64,000 bases of DNA from Sphingobium cyanobacteriorum. GTDB taxonomy: Bacteria; Pseudomonadota; Alphaproteobacteria; Sphingomonadales; Sphingomonadaceae. A program made the translations under genes and the position numbers. The DNA lies in the NCBI RefSeq assembly GCF_030580935.1, contig NZ_JAUQOM010000001.1:868001-932000 (forward strand), written 5' to 3'. Below are positions 1 to 9,289 of this stretch, piece after piece. How positions within the stretch are numbered: the stretch's first letter is position 1; the number at the start of each line of letters is the position of its first letter. A model generated the notes under the pieces. The model had not been told where the DNA came from. It saw only the letters and a program-made list of their open reading frames with translations, and did no database searches.

Positions 1-1080
1 ATTGACCAGCGGGACATAGATCTGTCCGGCCGCCGACGCGCTGGTGTGCAATATGCGCAGGCGCGGCAGGAAACCCAGTTGCACCGCCTGTTGCGTGACG
101 GAGAAAGCGCCCGAAATCACCGCCTGGCTGGCGATGATCGTCGCCATCGTCGCCAGGATCACCAGCGGCAGCCGCGCCCATTCCGGCGCCATCAGGAAGA
201 AGGGATTGGCGGCGGCGGCAGGTTCGTCCAGCAGCAGCGCGCCCTGCCCCAGATAGTTGAGCAACAGGCAGGGAAAGGCGGCATAGAGCCAGGCGATGCT
301 GATCGCCTTGCGCCCGAAATGGCCCATATCGGCATAGAGCGCCTCCGCCCCCGTCACCGCCAGCACGACCGACCCCAGCGCCAGGAACGCCAGCCCCGGA
401 TCGAACGCAAAGAAACGCACCGCCCAGAGCGGGTTCACAATGGCGATGATGTCGGGATGACGCACGATGTTGAAGATGCCGAGCGCGGCCAGCACCAGGA
501 AATAGACCACCATCACCGGCCCGAACAGCGCGCCGACCCTGGCCGTGCCATGGCGCTGGATCAGGAACAGCCCGACCAGGATGGCGATCGCGATCGGTAG
601 CACCAGCGGCGTCAGGCTCGCCTGCACCACGGTCAGTCCCTCCACCGCCGACAGCACCGAAATGGCAGGCGTAATGATCGCATCGCCATAGAAGAGCGCG
701 GTCGCCAGCACGCCCAGCATCGCGATCCACGGCGTCCAGCGCGACGGCCCCAGCCGCCGCCCGATCAGCGCCAGCAACGCCATGCTGCCGCCTTCGCCAT
801 GATTGTCCGCGCGCATGACGATGAACACATATTTGACCGTGACGATCAGCGTCATCGTCCAGAAGATCAGCGACAGCACGCCATAGATATGCAGCGGATC
901 GACCGCCAGCGGATGGTGGCCGACGAAACTTTCCTTGAGCGCGTAGAGCGGCGAGGTGCCGATATCACCAAAGACGACGCCCAGCGCGCCCAGCGCCAAC
1001 GGGGCAAGGCCCTGTTGCGGCGTCCCGCCATGGGGCTGCGCATCGGCGGCGGGCATGGCCCTGTCGATTTCTTCGTTCAT
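1..1080 (-). CDS. kup: Kup-family potassium transporter, truncated by the window edge
   Basis: Low-affinity potassium/proton symporter of the inner membrane (KUP/HAK/KT family). The first 360 residues are present. The motif GDIGTSPLY lies near residues 38-46, followed by a chain of hydrophobic segments and the conserved [10 protein letters not shown] loop. Family members are usually about 620-640 residues, so the last membrane helices and the cytosolic C-terminal domain lie beyond base 1. The start is the ATG complementary to 1078-1080; no strong ribosome site is visible ahead of it. The gene stands alone, with a small membrane-protein gene leaving in the other direction. Confidence 0.95.
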   Translation of the reverse strand, partial: MNEEIDRAMPAADAQPHGGTPQQGLAPLALGALGVVFGDIGTSPLYALKESFVGHHPLAVDPLHIYGVLSLIFWTMTLIVTVKYVFIVMRADNHGEGGSMALLALIGRRLGPSRWTPWIAMLGVLATALFYGDAIITPAISVLSAVEGLTVVQASLTPLVLPIAIAILVGLFLIQRHGTARVGALFGPVMVVYFLVLAALGIFNIVRHPDIIAIVNPLWAVRFFAFDPGLAFLALGSVVLAVTGAEALYADMGHFGRKAISIAWLYAAFPCLLLNYLGQGALLLDEPAAAANPFFLMAPEWARLPLVILATMATIIASQAVISGAFSVTQQAVQLGFLPRLRILHTSASAAGQIYVPLVN

Positions 1081-1274
1081 GTCCGTGCGATGCCATGGAC
1101 CGGCATACAGTTTCCATAGGAGGAATGCCCCAGTCGCATAGTATTTCCATATGATTCCGGGAATTGCCGTCAAATTCCTACGATATTCCAACGGATCGGC
1201 GCTTTTTCTCCTCTCGAATAGCTATGCGGCCATCGGTAGATGGCGTGCCTCCCCTGTCGCATGGAGGCGATCCT

Positions 1275-1544
1275 ATGACGCACTGGCGTCCCTCTCTCAC
1301 CGCGCGAATCGGCGCGCGCCTGCTGGGCCTCGCGCTGCTCTGGAGCCTCCGGCCGGAAGGCGCCTGGTTGCACCGGCTCGTGCGGGCGTCACCCTCGACC
1401 ACCCCGGCCCAGTTCCTGCTGGCGGTCCTCTGCGTCCTGAGCGCCAGCGCGGGGACAGCCTTGCTGCTGATGGGACCGGGATTGTGGAAGCCGGCGCCGG
1501 TCGCGCGCCGCTGGCAGCATCATGGCCTGCCATCGGGTGGATGA
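1275..1544 (+). CDS. Small hypothetical membrane protein (89 aa)
   Basis: Unrecognised. The ATG at 1275 follows a GGAGG at 1263-1267. The product has a basic N-terminus, one weak hydrophobic stretch near residues 14-21 and a stronger one near 43-62 (FLLAVLCVLSASAGTALLLM), so one or two membrane passes are likely. It lies between kup and the mutarotase gene, both on the other strand, so it is monocistronic. I see no functional motif. Other frames across this stretch are also open, so the case rests on the ribosome site and the membrane segment. Confidence 0.45.
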   Translation: MTHWRPSLTARIGARLLGLALLWSLRPEGAWLHRLVRASPSTTPAQFLLAVLCVLSASAGTALLLMGPGLWKPAPVARRWQHHGLPSGG

Positions 1545-1821
1545 TCGGTCGGGCGGGGGCGGCAGCGGCAGCGCAAAAATCGTCCCGAACGGCCATGGCG
1601 CGTGCAGTTCGCCAGTGGACCGTCCGGGATCGCAGCGCCGCCTTGCTTGGAGAGGCATGGCAACGCTGTCCCGGCGATTTAGGAGATTCGCGCATCGCGT
1701 GCAACCATCTTTATGCGACAGGCAGAAATAAGGGGGCCAGCGACCCGATCGCCCCCCTCGCGCCATCACTCCCGCGCTATCATCCCTTGCTCTCCACCCT
1801 CAGAAAACCGCCATGGCGGCG

Positions 1822-2967
1822 TCAGCGCGCCACCGACAGGCGATAGACCATCGCATGATGATAGGGTTTGCCGGGGTCGACACGCGCCGACACGAAATTC
1901 GGCTTGTTGGGCGCATCGGGAAATTTCTGCGGTTCCAGCGCGATGCCGTCACCCATGCGATACAGGTGGCCACCCTTGCCGACCAGCGTGCCGTCCAGGA
2001 AATTGCCGGTATAAAATTGCACCCCCGGCTCGGTCGTCAGCACGTCGAGCACGCGCCCCGATGCCGGGTCCTCCAGCCGCGCGGCGAGTTCCGGCGTTTT
2101 CGTCGCCCCCTTGTCCAGCGCCCAGTTGTGATCATAGCCGCGCCCGGCGACGATCTGCGGGTCGCGCCCGTCACGAATGCCGTCGGCCACGCGACGGGGC
2201 GCGCGGAAATCGAACACGCCGCCTTCCACCGGCTGCAATGCGCCAGTGGGGATCAGGTTGGCGTCGACCGGGGTATAGGCCCTGGCCGGAATGGTCAGCC
2301 TGTGCCCCAGCGCACCGTCGGGCGCCCCTTCCCCCGCCAGGTTGAAGATCGCATGGTTCGTCATGTTGACGATGGTGGGCCTGTCGGTCCTGGCATCGAA
2401 CGCGATGCCCAGATTGCCCGCCTCGTCCAGCGTATAGGTGACGGTCACGTCCAGCGTGCCGGGATAGCCCGCATCGCCATCGGCGCTGGTGAGCGCCAGC
2501 ACCAGGCTGGCGGTGGGCCCGCTCTTCAGCGACACGACCCTCCACACCTGCTTGTCGAATCCCTTGCCGCCGCCATGCAGCGAATTCACCTTGTCGTTCA
2601 GGGGAAGCTGATAGGCTTTGCCGTCCAGGCTGAACCTGCCCCCCGCGATACGATTGGCATAGCGGCCCACGGTCACGCCGAAATAATTGGGATGGTCGAC
2701 ATAGCCCGCCAGATCGTCATAGCCCAGCAGCACGTCCGCGATCCGGCCCTCCCTGTCGGGACCGGACAGGGACTGGAGCGTCGCGCCATAGGTCAGGATG
2801 GTCGCCGACACGCCGGTCCCGTTTTTCAGCGTGATCCTTTCGACCGCCGCGCCATTGGCGGTCCCGGCGGGTGCGCGGCTGGCATCGGCGGCGATCGCCG
2901 TCCCGCTTGCCAAGGCGAACAGCATCGCGCATGACAACGTTGTATTCGATATAATGGCCTTCCGCAC
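1822..2967 (-). CDS. galM: Aldose 1-epimerase (mutarotase), exported
   Basis: Interconverts alpha and beta anomers of aldoses such as galactose, glucose or arabinose. The GTG complementary to 2965-2967 is chosen because GGGAGG precedes it by about 6 bases and it begins a clean signal peptide (hydrophobic core CAMLFALASG, cleavage near AIAA); this gives 381 residues. An upstream in-frame ATG at 2994 lacks this. Family marks seen: NRIAGGRF, LHGG with its histidine, NMTNHAIFNL, and ALEPQKFPDAPN carrying the expected catalytic glutamate. It faces the sugar permease across a 120-bp divergent promoter. Export suggests it prepares the correct anomer in the periplasm for uptake or for an outer-sugar lactonising route. 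Confidence 0.92.
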   Translation of the reverse strand: MRKAIISNTTLSCAMLFALASGTAIAADASRAPAGTANGAAVERITLKNGTGVSATILTYGATLQSLSGPDREGRIADVLLGYDDLAGYVDHPNYFGVTVGRYANRIAGGRFSLDGKAYQLPLNDKVNSLHGGGKGFDKQVWRVVSLKSGPTASLVLALTSADGDAGYPGTLDVTVTYTLDEAGNLGIAFDARTDRPTIVNMTNHAIFNLAGEGAPDGALGHRLTIPARAYTPVDANLIPTGALQPVEGGVFDFRAPRRVADGIRDGRDPQIVAGRGYDHNWALDKGATKTPELAARLEDPASGRVLDVLTTEPGVQFYTGNFLDGTLVGKGGHLYRMGDGIALEPQKFPDAPNKPNFVSARVDPGKPYHHAMVYRLSVAR

Positions 2968-3013
2968 GAATATCCTCCCGCAGGTTGCGCCCATTGACGA
3001 GCCTTTGGGGGAT

Positions 3014-3029
3014 ATATACTCCTACAAAT
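3014..3029 (-). promoter_or_regulatory. Putative GntR operator, site 1 (galM / permease divergent promoter)
   Basis: Minus-strand reading ATTTGTAGGAGTATAT. It differs at one of 16 positions from 53520-53535 and at four of 16 from 5328-5343, the other divergent promoters of sugar genes in this window. It lies 47 bp ahead of the mutarotase start and 59 bp ahead of the permease start. Such an AT-rich match is unlikely by chance in this GC-rich DNA. Assignment to the nearby GntR/FCD regulators is inference. Confidence 0.6.
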
Positions 3030-3087
3030 AATAGAGGCGCAACCCTTGATGGATGTCTGCTGCCGGAACTGCACTGGAGAAGGATGA

Positions 3088-4398
3088 ATGGCAGGACCGA
3101 TCTCGTCAGGCGCTGCGGCGCCCGCATCGCACAATCCCGGCACGCGCTACGGCCCCGCGCTCGCGCTGCTGGCCAGCCTCTTCTTCATGTGGGGCTTCAT
3201 CACCGTCATCAACAACACGCTGCTGCCCCATCTGCGCAGCGTGTTCGACCTCAGCTACACCCAGACGACGCTGATCGAATCGGTCTGGTTCATCGCCTAT
3301 TTCGTGGCGTCGATCCCGTCGGCCAAGCTGATCGAGCGGGTCGGCTATCAGAAGTCGCTTGTCATCGGCCTGCTCGTCATGGCGGCAGGGGCGCTGGGCA
3401 TGACGGTTGCGGCGTCCATCCCCTCCTATGGCGTGACCCTGGCCATGCTGTTCGTGATCGCCAGCGGCATCACCCTGCTCCAGGTCGCGGCCAACCCCTA
3501 TGTCGCGGTCGTCGGCAAGCCGGAAACCGCTTCGTCGCGCCTCAACCTCGTTCAGGCGATGAACTCGGCCGGCACGATGCTGGCGCCGCTGTTCGGGGCG
3601 TACCTGATTCTCGGACGCTCAAAAGGCGGCACCGCGCAGGGCGATGTCGTGCTGACACAGGCGGAACGGCTGGCCGACGCACAATCGGTCATTCTGCCCT
3701 ATGTGCTCGTCGCCATCGTGCTGGTGCTGCTCGCCGTGGTCATCGCCCGCTTCCCCCTGCCCGCCATGGGCAATGCGACGCAGCGCCACAACAAGGAAGA
3801 ACGCAAGAAACACTCGCTCTGGAACCATCGCAACCTGGTGTTCGGCATCCCGGCGATCTTCATCTACCTGATCGCGGAGATCGGCGTCGCCAACCTGTTC
3901 GTCAATTTCGTCAGCCAGCCCGATATCGCCAACCTGACCCATGAGCAGGCAGGCCGCTACCTTACCTTCCTGTGGGGCGGGATGATGGTCGGCCGCTTTG
4001 CCGGTTCCGCGATCATGCAGAAATTCGATGCGGGCCATGTCCTTGCCGCCTTCTCGATCGGCGCGTTCGTCGTCATGCTGGTCACGGTGTTCACCACCGG
4101 CCCGGTCGCCATGTGGTCGCTGATCCTGGTCGGCCTGTTCCACTCGATCATGTTCCCGACCATCTTCACCCTCGGCATCAAGGGGCTGGGGCCGCTGACC
4201 GAGGAAGGCTCCGGCCTGCTCATCATGGCGATCGCCGGCGGCGCGCTGGTGGTGGTGCAGGGCTGGCTCGCGGACCATTATGGCCTCCAGACCAGCTTCC
4301 TGCTGACCGCCGCCTGCGAACTCTACATCCTCTTCTACGCGCTCTGGGGATCGAAGCCGACCCATGCGCTGCCCGACCAGCAGGTCGCGGCGGAATAA
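3088..4398 (+). CDS. Sugar:H+ permease, FHS family of MFS (glucose/galactose/fucose type)
   Basis: Inner-membrane sugar importer of 436 residues with about twelve hydrophobic segments. It resembles GluP/FucP-type proteins of the fucose-galactose-glucose:H+ symporter family: LFFMWGFITVINNTLLPHL near residue 30, the RVGYQKS loop after helix 2, and LQVAANPYVAVVG in helix 4. The start is the ATG at 3088, after GAGAAGGATGA. It diverges from galM across a shared promoter holding the putative operator, and its stop is followed by a strong bidirectional terminator. Context points to D-galactose and/or L-arabinose as substrate; the sequence alone does not say which. Confidence 0.9.
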   Translation: MAGPISSGAAAPASHNPGTRYGPALALLASLFFMWGFITVINNTLLPHLRSVFDLSYTQTTLIESVWFIAYFVASIPSAKLIERVGYQKSLVIGLLVMAAGALGMTVAASIPSYGVTLAMLFVIASGITLLQVAANPYVAVVGKPETASSRLNLVQAMNSAGTMLAPLFGAYLILGRSKGGTAQGDVVLTQAERLADAQSVILPYVLVAIVLVLLAVVIARFPLPAMGNATQRHNKEERKKHSLWNHRNLVFGIPAIFIYLIAEIGVANLFVNFVSQPDIANLTHEQAGRYLTFLWGGMMVGRFAGSAIMQKFDAGHVLAAFSIGAFVVMLVTVFTTGPVAMWSLILVGLFHSIMFPTIFTLGIKGLGPLTEEGSGLLIMAIAGGALVVVQGWLADHYGLQTSFLLTAACELYILFYALWGSKPTHALPDQQVAAE

Positions 4399-4424
4399 GG
4401 CCGGGGGCAAGCATCCGTGGCGCA

Positions 4425-4461
4425 AAAAGGGCCGGAGCGGCATGTCCGCTCCGGCCCTTTT
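4425..4461. terminator. Bidirectional intrinsic terminator
   Basis: A perfect 16-bp stem (4425-4440 with 4446-4461) around a 5-base loop, with A and T runs at its outer ends. It lies between the ends of the convergent sugar permease and GntR genes, so it can stop transcription from both sides. Confidence 0.9.
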
Positions 4462-4485
4462 CATGCCTCCCCGTGCAGGGCAGGA

Positions 4486-5256
4486 TCAGCCCCCCATCGC
4501 GCTCGCCGTATCCTCCAGCGCCAGCTCGACCAGCACGCCCATCGCCTCGGCCGCGCCCGCCGCATCCCCCGCCGCGATCGCGTCATACACCCGCACATGG
4601 TCGGGGATCGGGTTGCGCGGCAGGGCGCGGGCGCGCTGCTTATACTGCGTCGTCCAGTTCACCGCCGCGCCGATGCTGGCGGCCAGCACCATCAGCGCGT
4701 CGTTGCGGGTCGCGTGCAGGATCGCGTTGTGGAAATCGCGGTCGGCCGCCCGCCCCGCATCGGTCGCCAGCGTGTGCCGGCGCATCGCGGCCAGCGCATC
4801 CTTCATGATGCGCAGATCCTCCCTGTCGCGCCGCTGCGCCGCCAGCCGCGCGGCGGCCGGCTCCACGATGGCGCGCAGTTCGAACAGGTCGCGCACGAAC
4901 TGGATATCCGGCTCCCCGGCAAAGGCCCACCCAAGCACGTCGGGGTCGAGCAGGTTCCAGCGGTGGCGCGGCAGCACGCGGGTGCCCGCCTTGGGCCGGC
5001 TTTCGACCAGCCCCTTGGCCGTCAGCACCTGGATCGCCTCGCGATAGGCGCTGCGCGAAACGTCCAGTTCCTCGGCAAAGGCGACCTCGCCCGACAGCAC
5101 ATCGCCCGGCGCATAATGGCCGGACAGGATCGCCATGCCCAGCTTGTGCGCGATGGCGCCGTGCAGCCGCCTGCCCGGCCCCCGAACCGCCTTGGCGCCG
5201 TCGCCAATGCCCGCCTGATCCCCGTGCAAGGACGGATCTTCCTGTCCCATGTCCAT
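4486..5256 (-). CDS. GntR/FadR-type regulator with FCD domain (sugar locus 1)
   Basis: DNA-binding repressor or activator, 256 residues. An N-terminal winged helix-turn-helix (about residues 30-95, DVSRSAYREAIQVL) is followed by an all-alpha FCD ligand domain (from about 110, FVRDLFELRAIVEPAAA). It is a close paralogue of the regulator at 58043-58777: both share SRPKAGTRVLPR and the LLDP/VLDP...FAGEPD segment. The start is ambiguous between ATGs complementary to 5254-5256 and 5248-5250; the GAGGCGAGAGGA ahead can serve either. It is divergent from the AraD1 gene across a promoter holding a putative operator at 5328-5343, consistent with self-control. The ligand is probably a 2-keto-3-deoxy sugar acid or sugar acid (inference). 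Confidence 0.9.
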   Translation of the reverse strand: MDMGQEDPSLHGDQAGIGDGAKAVRGPGRRLHGAIAHKLGMAILSGHYAPGDVLSGEVAFAEELDVSRSAYREAIQVLTAKGLVESRPKAGTRVLPRHRWNLLDPDVLGWAFAGEPDIQFVRDLFELRAIVEPAAARLAAQRRDREDLRIMKDALAAMRRHTLATDAGRAADRDFHNAILHATRNDALMVLAASIGAAVNWTTQYKQRARALPRNPIPDHVRVYDAIAAGDAAGAAEAMGVLVELALEDTASAMGG

Positions 5257-5327
5257 TCCTCTCGCCTCACCCTGCCAAGGCGTGGCTATCGCTACAATAG
5301 AAGCATTGCCATTACCATCTTCCTGCA

Positions 5328-5343
5328 ATATGTCGGAGTAATT
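5328..5343 (+). promoter_or_regulatory. Putative GntR operator, site 2
   Basis: ATATGTCGGAGTAATT, matching 12 of 16 positions of the motif at 3014-3029. It lies between the GntR gene (start 5256) and the AraD1 gene (start 5456). A further CTACAATAG at 5292-5300 resembles the CTACAAATA of site 1 and may be a second half-site. Function is inferred from position and similarity. Confidence 0.45.
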
Positions 5344-5455
5344 GGAGAAAACCATCGCCACCGCCCGCCCCTTCGGATCGGCTGTCCGGGCGCGCGGCAC
5401 AACGCCTTTTGATCTGGATTGCGCGCCCGGCCCGGCGCGCGGGAGGAAAGTTTTC

Positions 5456-6448
5456 ATGACATTGCGCCTGTTGCAGCATCGTTCGGACCATGGCGATCGA
5501 ACGGTCATCGCCGCACAGGGCGACACCGCGCATGTCGTGCCCGGCTTCACCAGCATCCGCGCGCTGGCGCTGCACGCGATCGCGCGGAAGATCAGCCTGT
5601 CCGCCGCGGTCGAGGCCGCTGGCCGGGGCGACGCCATCGACATCGTCGCCGAATTCGCGGCAGGCCGCCTGCTTGCCCCGATCGATCATGAGGATGGCGC
5701 GCATCTGCTGCTGACCGGCACGGGCCTGACCCATCTGGGTTCCGCCGAGGGGCGCGACAAGATGCACCGCGCGGCGGCCGCCGCCGAAAAGCAGACCGAT
5801 TCGATGCGCATGTTCCTGGAAGGGCTGGAGGGTGGCAAGCCCGCGCCCGGCGAAACCGGCCAGCAACCCGAATGGTTCTACAAGGGCGACGGGTCGCAAC
5901 TGGTCGGGCCGAACGAGCCGCTGACCATGCCCGCCTTCGCCCAGGATGGCGGCGAGGAACCGGAACTGGCCGGCATCTATATCATCGGGGACGACGGCAC
6001 CCCCCATCGCCTCGGCCTCGCCCTCGCCAATGAATTTAGCGACCATGTGACCGAACGGCACAATTATCTCTGGCTCGCCCATAGCAAGCTGCGCCAGGCC
6101 GCGCTTGGCCCGGAACTGCTGGTCGGCACGCCGCCCGATCATATCGAAGGATCAAGCCGCATCCTGCGCAACGGCGAAGTCATCTGGGAAAAACCCTTCC
6201 TGTCGGGCGAAGCCAATATGTCGCACAGCTTCGCCAATCTGGAACATCATCATTTCAAATATGGCCTGTTCCGCCGCGCGGGTGACGTCCATGTCCATTT
6301 CTTCGGCACCGCGACCCTGTCGTTCAGCGACGGCATCGTGCCGGAAGAAGGCGACATATTCGAAATCGGCGCCGCGCCCTTCACCCTGCCGGTGCGCAAT
6401 CCCCTCAAACGCGCGCAAGCTGTTCCACTCGTTGTTCGGTTACTCTGA
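5456..6448 (+). CDS. araD1: AraD1/GguC-family protein, likely 2-keto-3-deoxy-L-arabonate dehydratase
   Basis: Cytosolic enzyme of the fumarylacetoacetase-like fold, 330 residues. It is expected to turn 2-keto-3-deoxy-L-arabonate into 2-oxoglutarate semialdehyde, the step before the dehydrogenase encoded at 55529-57106. Visible family marks: EPELAGIYIIGDDG near residue 165, LALANEFSDH, the SKLRQAALGPEL segment and a C-terminal LPVRNPL. The start at 5456 follows GGGAGGAAAG; an open frame reaching further upstream has no ribosome site. It is divergent from the GntR gene. Naming rests on family recognition plus the complementary second locus. A GguC of unknown role is the alternative. Confidence 0.75.
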   Translation: MTLRLLQHRSDHGDRTVIAAQGDTAHVVPGFTSIRALALHAIARKISLSAAVEAAGRGDAIDIVAEFAAGRLLAPIDHEDGAHLLLTGTGLTHLGSAEGRDKMHRAAAAAEKQTDSMRMFLEGLEGGKPAPGETGQQPEWFYKGDGSQLVGPNEPLTMPAFAQDGGEEPELAGIYIIGDDGTPHRLGLALANEFSDHVTERHNYLWLAHSKLRQAALGPELLVGTPPDHIEGSSRILRNGEVIWEKPFLSGEANMSHSFANLEHHHFKYGLFRRAGDVHVHFFGTATLSFSDGIVPEEGDIFEIGAAPFTLPVRNPLKRAQAVPLVVRLL

Positions 6449-6632
6449 CGATCCATGGCCTGCCCCCGGCGGCTGGCGGGGCAGGCGATGATGGGAAGGG
6501 GTAGCGGAATGCGCGCCCATCCCGCCATTTTCTCCTTGCCCCGACGCATTTCCCATGCACAAAGCTTGCCAAATGCCGCGCGCGTTCCTGGATGGACGGA
6601 CGCCTGCGCAAACGGCCGCAAGGACAAGATGC

Positions 6633-7415
6633 ATGGACGACCTGATGACCCCCGACCGGACCCGGTCCCGCCCGCAAATCCCGCATGAAGTGGGCGACGG
6701 GCTTTCGGTCATCTCGATCGCCAAAAGCTATGACAAGCGGGTCGTATTGTCCGATGTGTCGCTGACCGTGGGCAAGGGCGAAGTGGTCGGCCTGCTCGGC
6801 CCCAATGGCGCGGGCAAGACGACCTGCTTCTATTCTGTCATGGGGCTGGTGCGCCCCGACCATGGCCGCATCGTGCTCGACGGGCAGGACATCACCAACC
6901 TGCCCATGTATCGCCGCGCGATCCTGGGCTTGGGCTATCTGCCGCAGGAAACCTCCATCTTCCGCGGCATGACGGTGGCGCAGAATATCGGCGCGGTGCT
7001 GGAACTGGCCGAACCGGACAAGGCGGCGCGGGCCGCCCGGCTGGAACAGCTTTTGTCCGAATTCGGCCTGGCGCGGCTGCGCGATTCGGCCGCGATGGCG
7101 CTGTCGGGGGGTGAGCGGCGGCGCTGCGAAATCGCCCGCGCGCTGGCCGCCAACCCCTCGATCGTGCTGCTGGACGAACCCTTTGCCGGCATCGACCCGC
7201 TATCCATCGCCGACATCCGCGATCTGGTGAAGCAGCTCAAGACGCGGGGTATCGGCGTGCTCATCACCGACCATAATGTTCGCGAGACGCTGGAAATCGT
7301 CGATCGCGCCTGCATCATCTATGATGGTCAGGTGCTGTTCGCCGGCAGCCCGACCGAACTGGTCGCCAACGCCGACGTCCGCCGCCTCTATCTGGGCGAG
7401 AATTTCCAGCTCTGA
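6633..7415 (+). CDS. lptB: LPS export ABC transporter ATP-binding protein LptB
   Basis: Cytoplasmic ATPase of the LptB2FGC machine that pulls lipopolysaccharide from the inner membrane. 260 residues with Walker A GPNGAGKTT, signature LSGGERRR, Walker B IVLLDEPFAG and H-loop ITDHNVR. The ATG at 6633 is chosen because AAGGA precedes it by 8 bases and the ABC domain begins soon after; a longer frame from 6555 would add a poorly conserved leader. rpoN follows 45 bp downstream, the usual neighbour. The expected lptC and lptA are not upstream; a sugar-catabolic gene is there instead. Confidence 0.93.
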   Translation: MDDLMTPDRTRSRPQIPHEVGDGLSVISIAKSYDKRVVLSDVSLTVGKGEVVGLLGPNGAGKTTCFYSVMGLVRPDHGRIVLDGQDITNLPMYRRAILGLGYLPQETSIFRGMTVAQNIGAVLELAEPDKAARAARLEQLLSEFGLARLRDSAAMALSGGERRRCEIARALAANPSIVLLDEPFAGIDPLSIADIRDLVKQLKTRGIGVLITDHNVRETLEIVDRACIIYDGQVLFAGSPTELVANADVRRLYLGENFQL

Positions 7416-7460
7416 TATGCAGACAGGGCGGCCTCTCCTTCGTGACCGGGGAGCGCGATA

Positions 7461-8984
7461 ATGGCGCTTGGCCCACGCCTGGACATACGGCAGAGCCAGT
7501 CGCTCGTCATGACGCCGCAGCTTCAGCAGGCGATCAAGCTGCTGACGCTGTCCAATCTGGAGATCGAGGCGTTCGTCGCGGGCGAACTGGAAAAAAACCC
7601 GCTGCTTGAACAGGCCGGCGGCAATGATGCTCCCCCTGCCCCCGACGGCATCGACCGGGCGGATGATCGCCCCACGCTCGCCGCCGAAACCGGGGCCAGC
7701 GACGATCTGATCGCGCAGGGGCTGGGCGGCGCGGACAGCCCGCTCGACGTGGATGCAGGCGCGGACATCTTCATCGACGACGGCCCGGCCGATCGCGCGG
7801 CCTTTGACGGCCCTGGAGGCGGTGGCGGCATGGATGCGCTGTCAGGCCGCTATGGCGAGGATGCGCCCGACTTCGACAGTTTCGCCGCGCCCGACGCCAG
7901 CCTCCAGGAACATCTGCTGGACCAGGCCCGCGCCGCGCTGGGCGCCATGGACCTCATCATCGCGATCCAGTTGATCGGCCAGATCGATGACGCCGGCTAT
8001 CTGGAGGCGAACCTGCTGGCGACCGCCCATGCGCTCGGCGTGCCGCTCCATGATGTCGAACGGGTGCTGGGCGTCATCCACGGCTTCGACCCCACCGGCG
8101 TCGGCGCGCGCAGCCTGTCCGAATGCCTCGCGCTGCAAGCGAAGGAGGCTGACCGCTACGATCCCTGCATGGCGCGGCTGCTCGCCAATCTTGATCTGCT
8201 GGCGAAGGGTGCGCTGCCCCAGCTCCGCCGCATCTGCGGCGTGGATGAGGAGGACATGGCCGACATGATCGCCGAACTGCGCGGCTATGATCCCAAGCCT
8301 GGCCTCCGGTTCGCGCGGACCAGCGCCGCGCCGGTGACGCCCGACCTGTTCATACGCCCGACCCGCGACGGCTGGGCGATAGAGATCAACAGCGCCACCC
8401 TGCCCCGCATCCTGGTCAACCGCAGCTATTATGTCGAACTGTCCATGGGCAGGCAGGACCGCACGGCCAAGGCGTGGCTGGCCGACTGCCTCGCCAGCGC
8501 CAACTGGCTGGTCAAGGCGCTCGACCAGCGGCAAAAGACGATCATCAAGGTGGCGAGCGAAATCCTGCGCCAGCAGGAAGCCTTTTTCCGCCAAGGCGTC
8601 GCGCATCTCAAGCCCCTGACCCTGCGCGCCGTCGCCGACGCGATCGGGATGCACGAAAGCACGGTCAGCCGCGTCACCTCCAACAAATATCTGTCCTGCC
8701 CGCGCGGCCTCTACGAACTCAAATATTTCTTCACCAGCGGCGTCGCGGCGTCCGGCGGCGAAGGCGGCGCGGTGTCGGCCGAAGCGGTCAAGAGCCATAT
8801 CAAGGCGCTGATCGCCGCTGAAGATCCGCAGGCGATCCTGTCGGACGACACGCTGGTCGACCTGCTCCGCGCCAAGGGCATGGACATAGCCCGCCGTACC
8901 GTCGCCAAATATCGCGAATCGATGGGCATCGGCTCATCGGTACAGCGGCGGCGGCAGAAAGCGCTGAAGGGCAAGGCCGCCTGA
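7461..8984 (+). CDS. rpoN: RNA polymerase sigma-54 factor
   Basis: Sigma factor for -24/-12 promoters; needs an AAA+ activator such as the one encoded at 62834 onward. 507 residues. The glutamine- and leucine-rich activator-interacting region I is at the N-terminus (SQSLVMTPQLQQAIKLL), an acidic spacer covers about residues 55-140, then come the core-binding domain and a C-terminal DNA-binding part ending in the RpoN box ARRTVAKYRE. It follows lptB closely and is probably co-transcribed. Length and order are normal for the family. Confidence 0.97.
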   Translation: MALGPRLDIRQSQSLVMTPQLQQAIKLLTLSNLEIEAFVAGELEKNPLLEQAGGNDAPPAPDGIDRADDRPTLAAETGASDDLIAQGLGGADSPLDVDAGADIFIDDGPADRAAFDGPGGGGGMDALSGRYGEDAPDFDSFAAPDASLQEHLLDQARAALGAMDLIIAIQLIGQIDDAGYLEANLLATAHALGVPLHDVERVLGVIHGFDPTGVGARSLSECLALQAKEADRYDPCMARLLANLDLLAKGALPQLRRICGVDEEDMADMIAELRGYDPKPGLRFARTSAAPVTPDLFIRPTRDGWAIEINSATLPRILVNRSYYVELSMGRQDRTAKAWLADCLASANWLVKALDQRQKTIIKVASEILRQQEAFFRQGVAHLKPLTLRAVADAIGMHESTVSRVTSNKYLSCPRGLYELKYFFTSGVAASGGEGGAVSAEAVKSHIKALIAAEDPQAILSDDTLVDLLRAKGMDIARRTVAKYRESMGIGSSVQRRRQKALKGKAA

Positions 8985-9080
8985 AAGGGACGAGCGCAAA
9001 GGCGCAGGGCGTAAATCCCTCCATGCCCGCGCCCAATGGCCATCCGGGGCCTGGGTCCCCGGCCCTGACGGACCGAACCA

Positions 9081-9156
9081 TGGTGGGCGATGACGGGCTC
9101 GAACCGCCGACATTCTCGGTGTAAACGAGACGCTCTACCAACTGAGCTAATCGCCC
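9081..9156 (-). tRNA. tRNA-Val (anticodon TAC)
   Basis: A 76-base cloverleaf with encoded CCA on the minus strand. The acceptor stem GGGCGAT pairs with ATCGCCC. The anticodon stem TCTCG/CGAGA encloses the loop TTTACAC, giving anticodon TAC, and the T arm carries TTCGAGC. It stands alone between rpoN and the MarR-type regulator. Confidence 0.97.
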
Positions 9157-9289
9157 CCGTAGGGAATTCCGGCGCTTTTAGGCGATTTTTCACTCCCGTC
9201 AACAGGGCGTTCGCGGAACAGAAGGGAACCTAGACTCCCGACATGGTCCCGACCAGAACTTGCCCCTGCATCGACCGGCGCGTGGCGCG

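Noticed and set aside
46..600. Open frame opposite kup
   Set aside because: It is the reverse-strand shadow of a clearly conserved transporter and shows Arg/His/Gln-rich, low-complexity protein without motifs.
2938..2955. TTGTATTCGATATAA inside the galM signal-peptide region as a further GntR operator
   Set aside because: It shares only TTGTAT and TATA with the motif at different spacing and lies inside coding sequence. Too weak to list.
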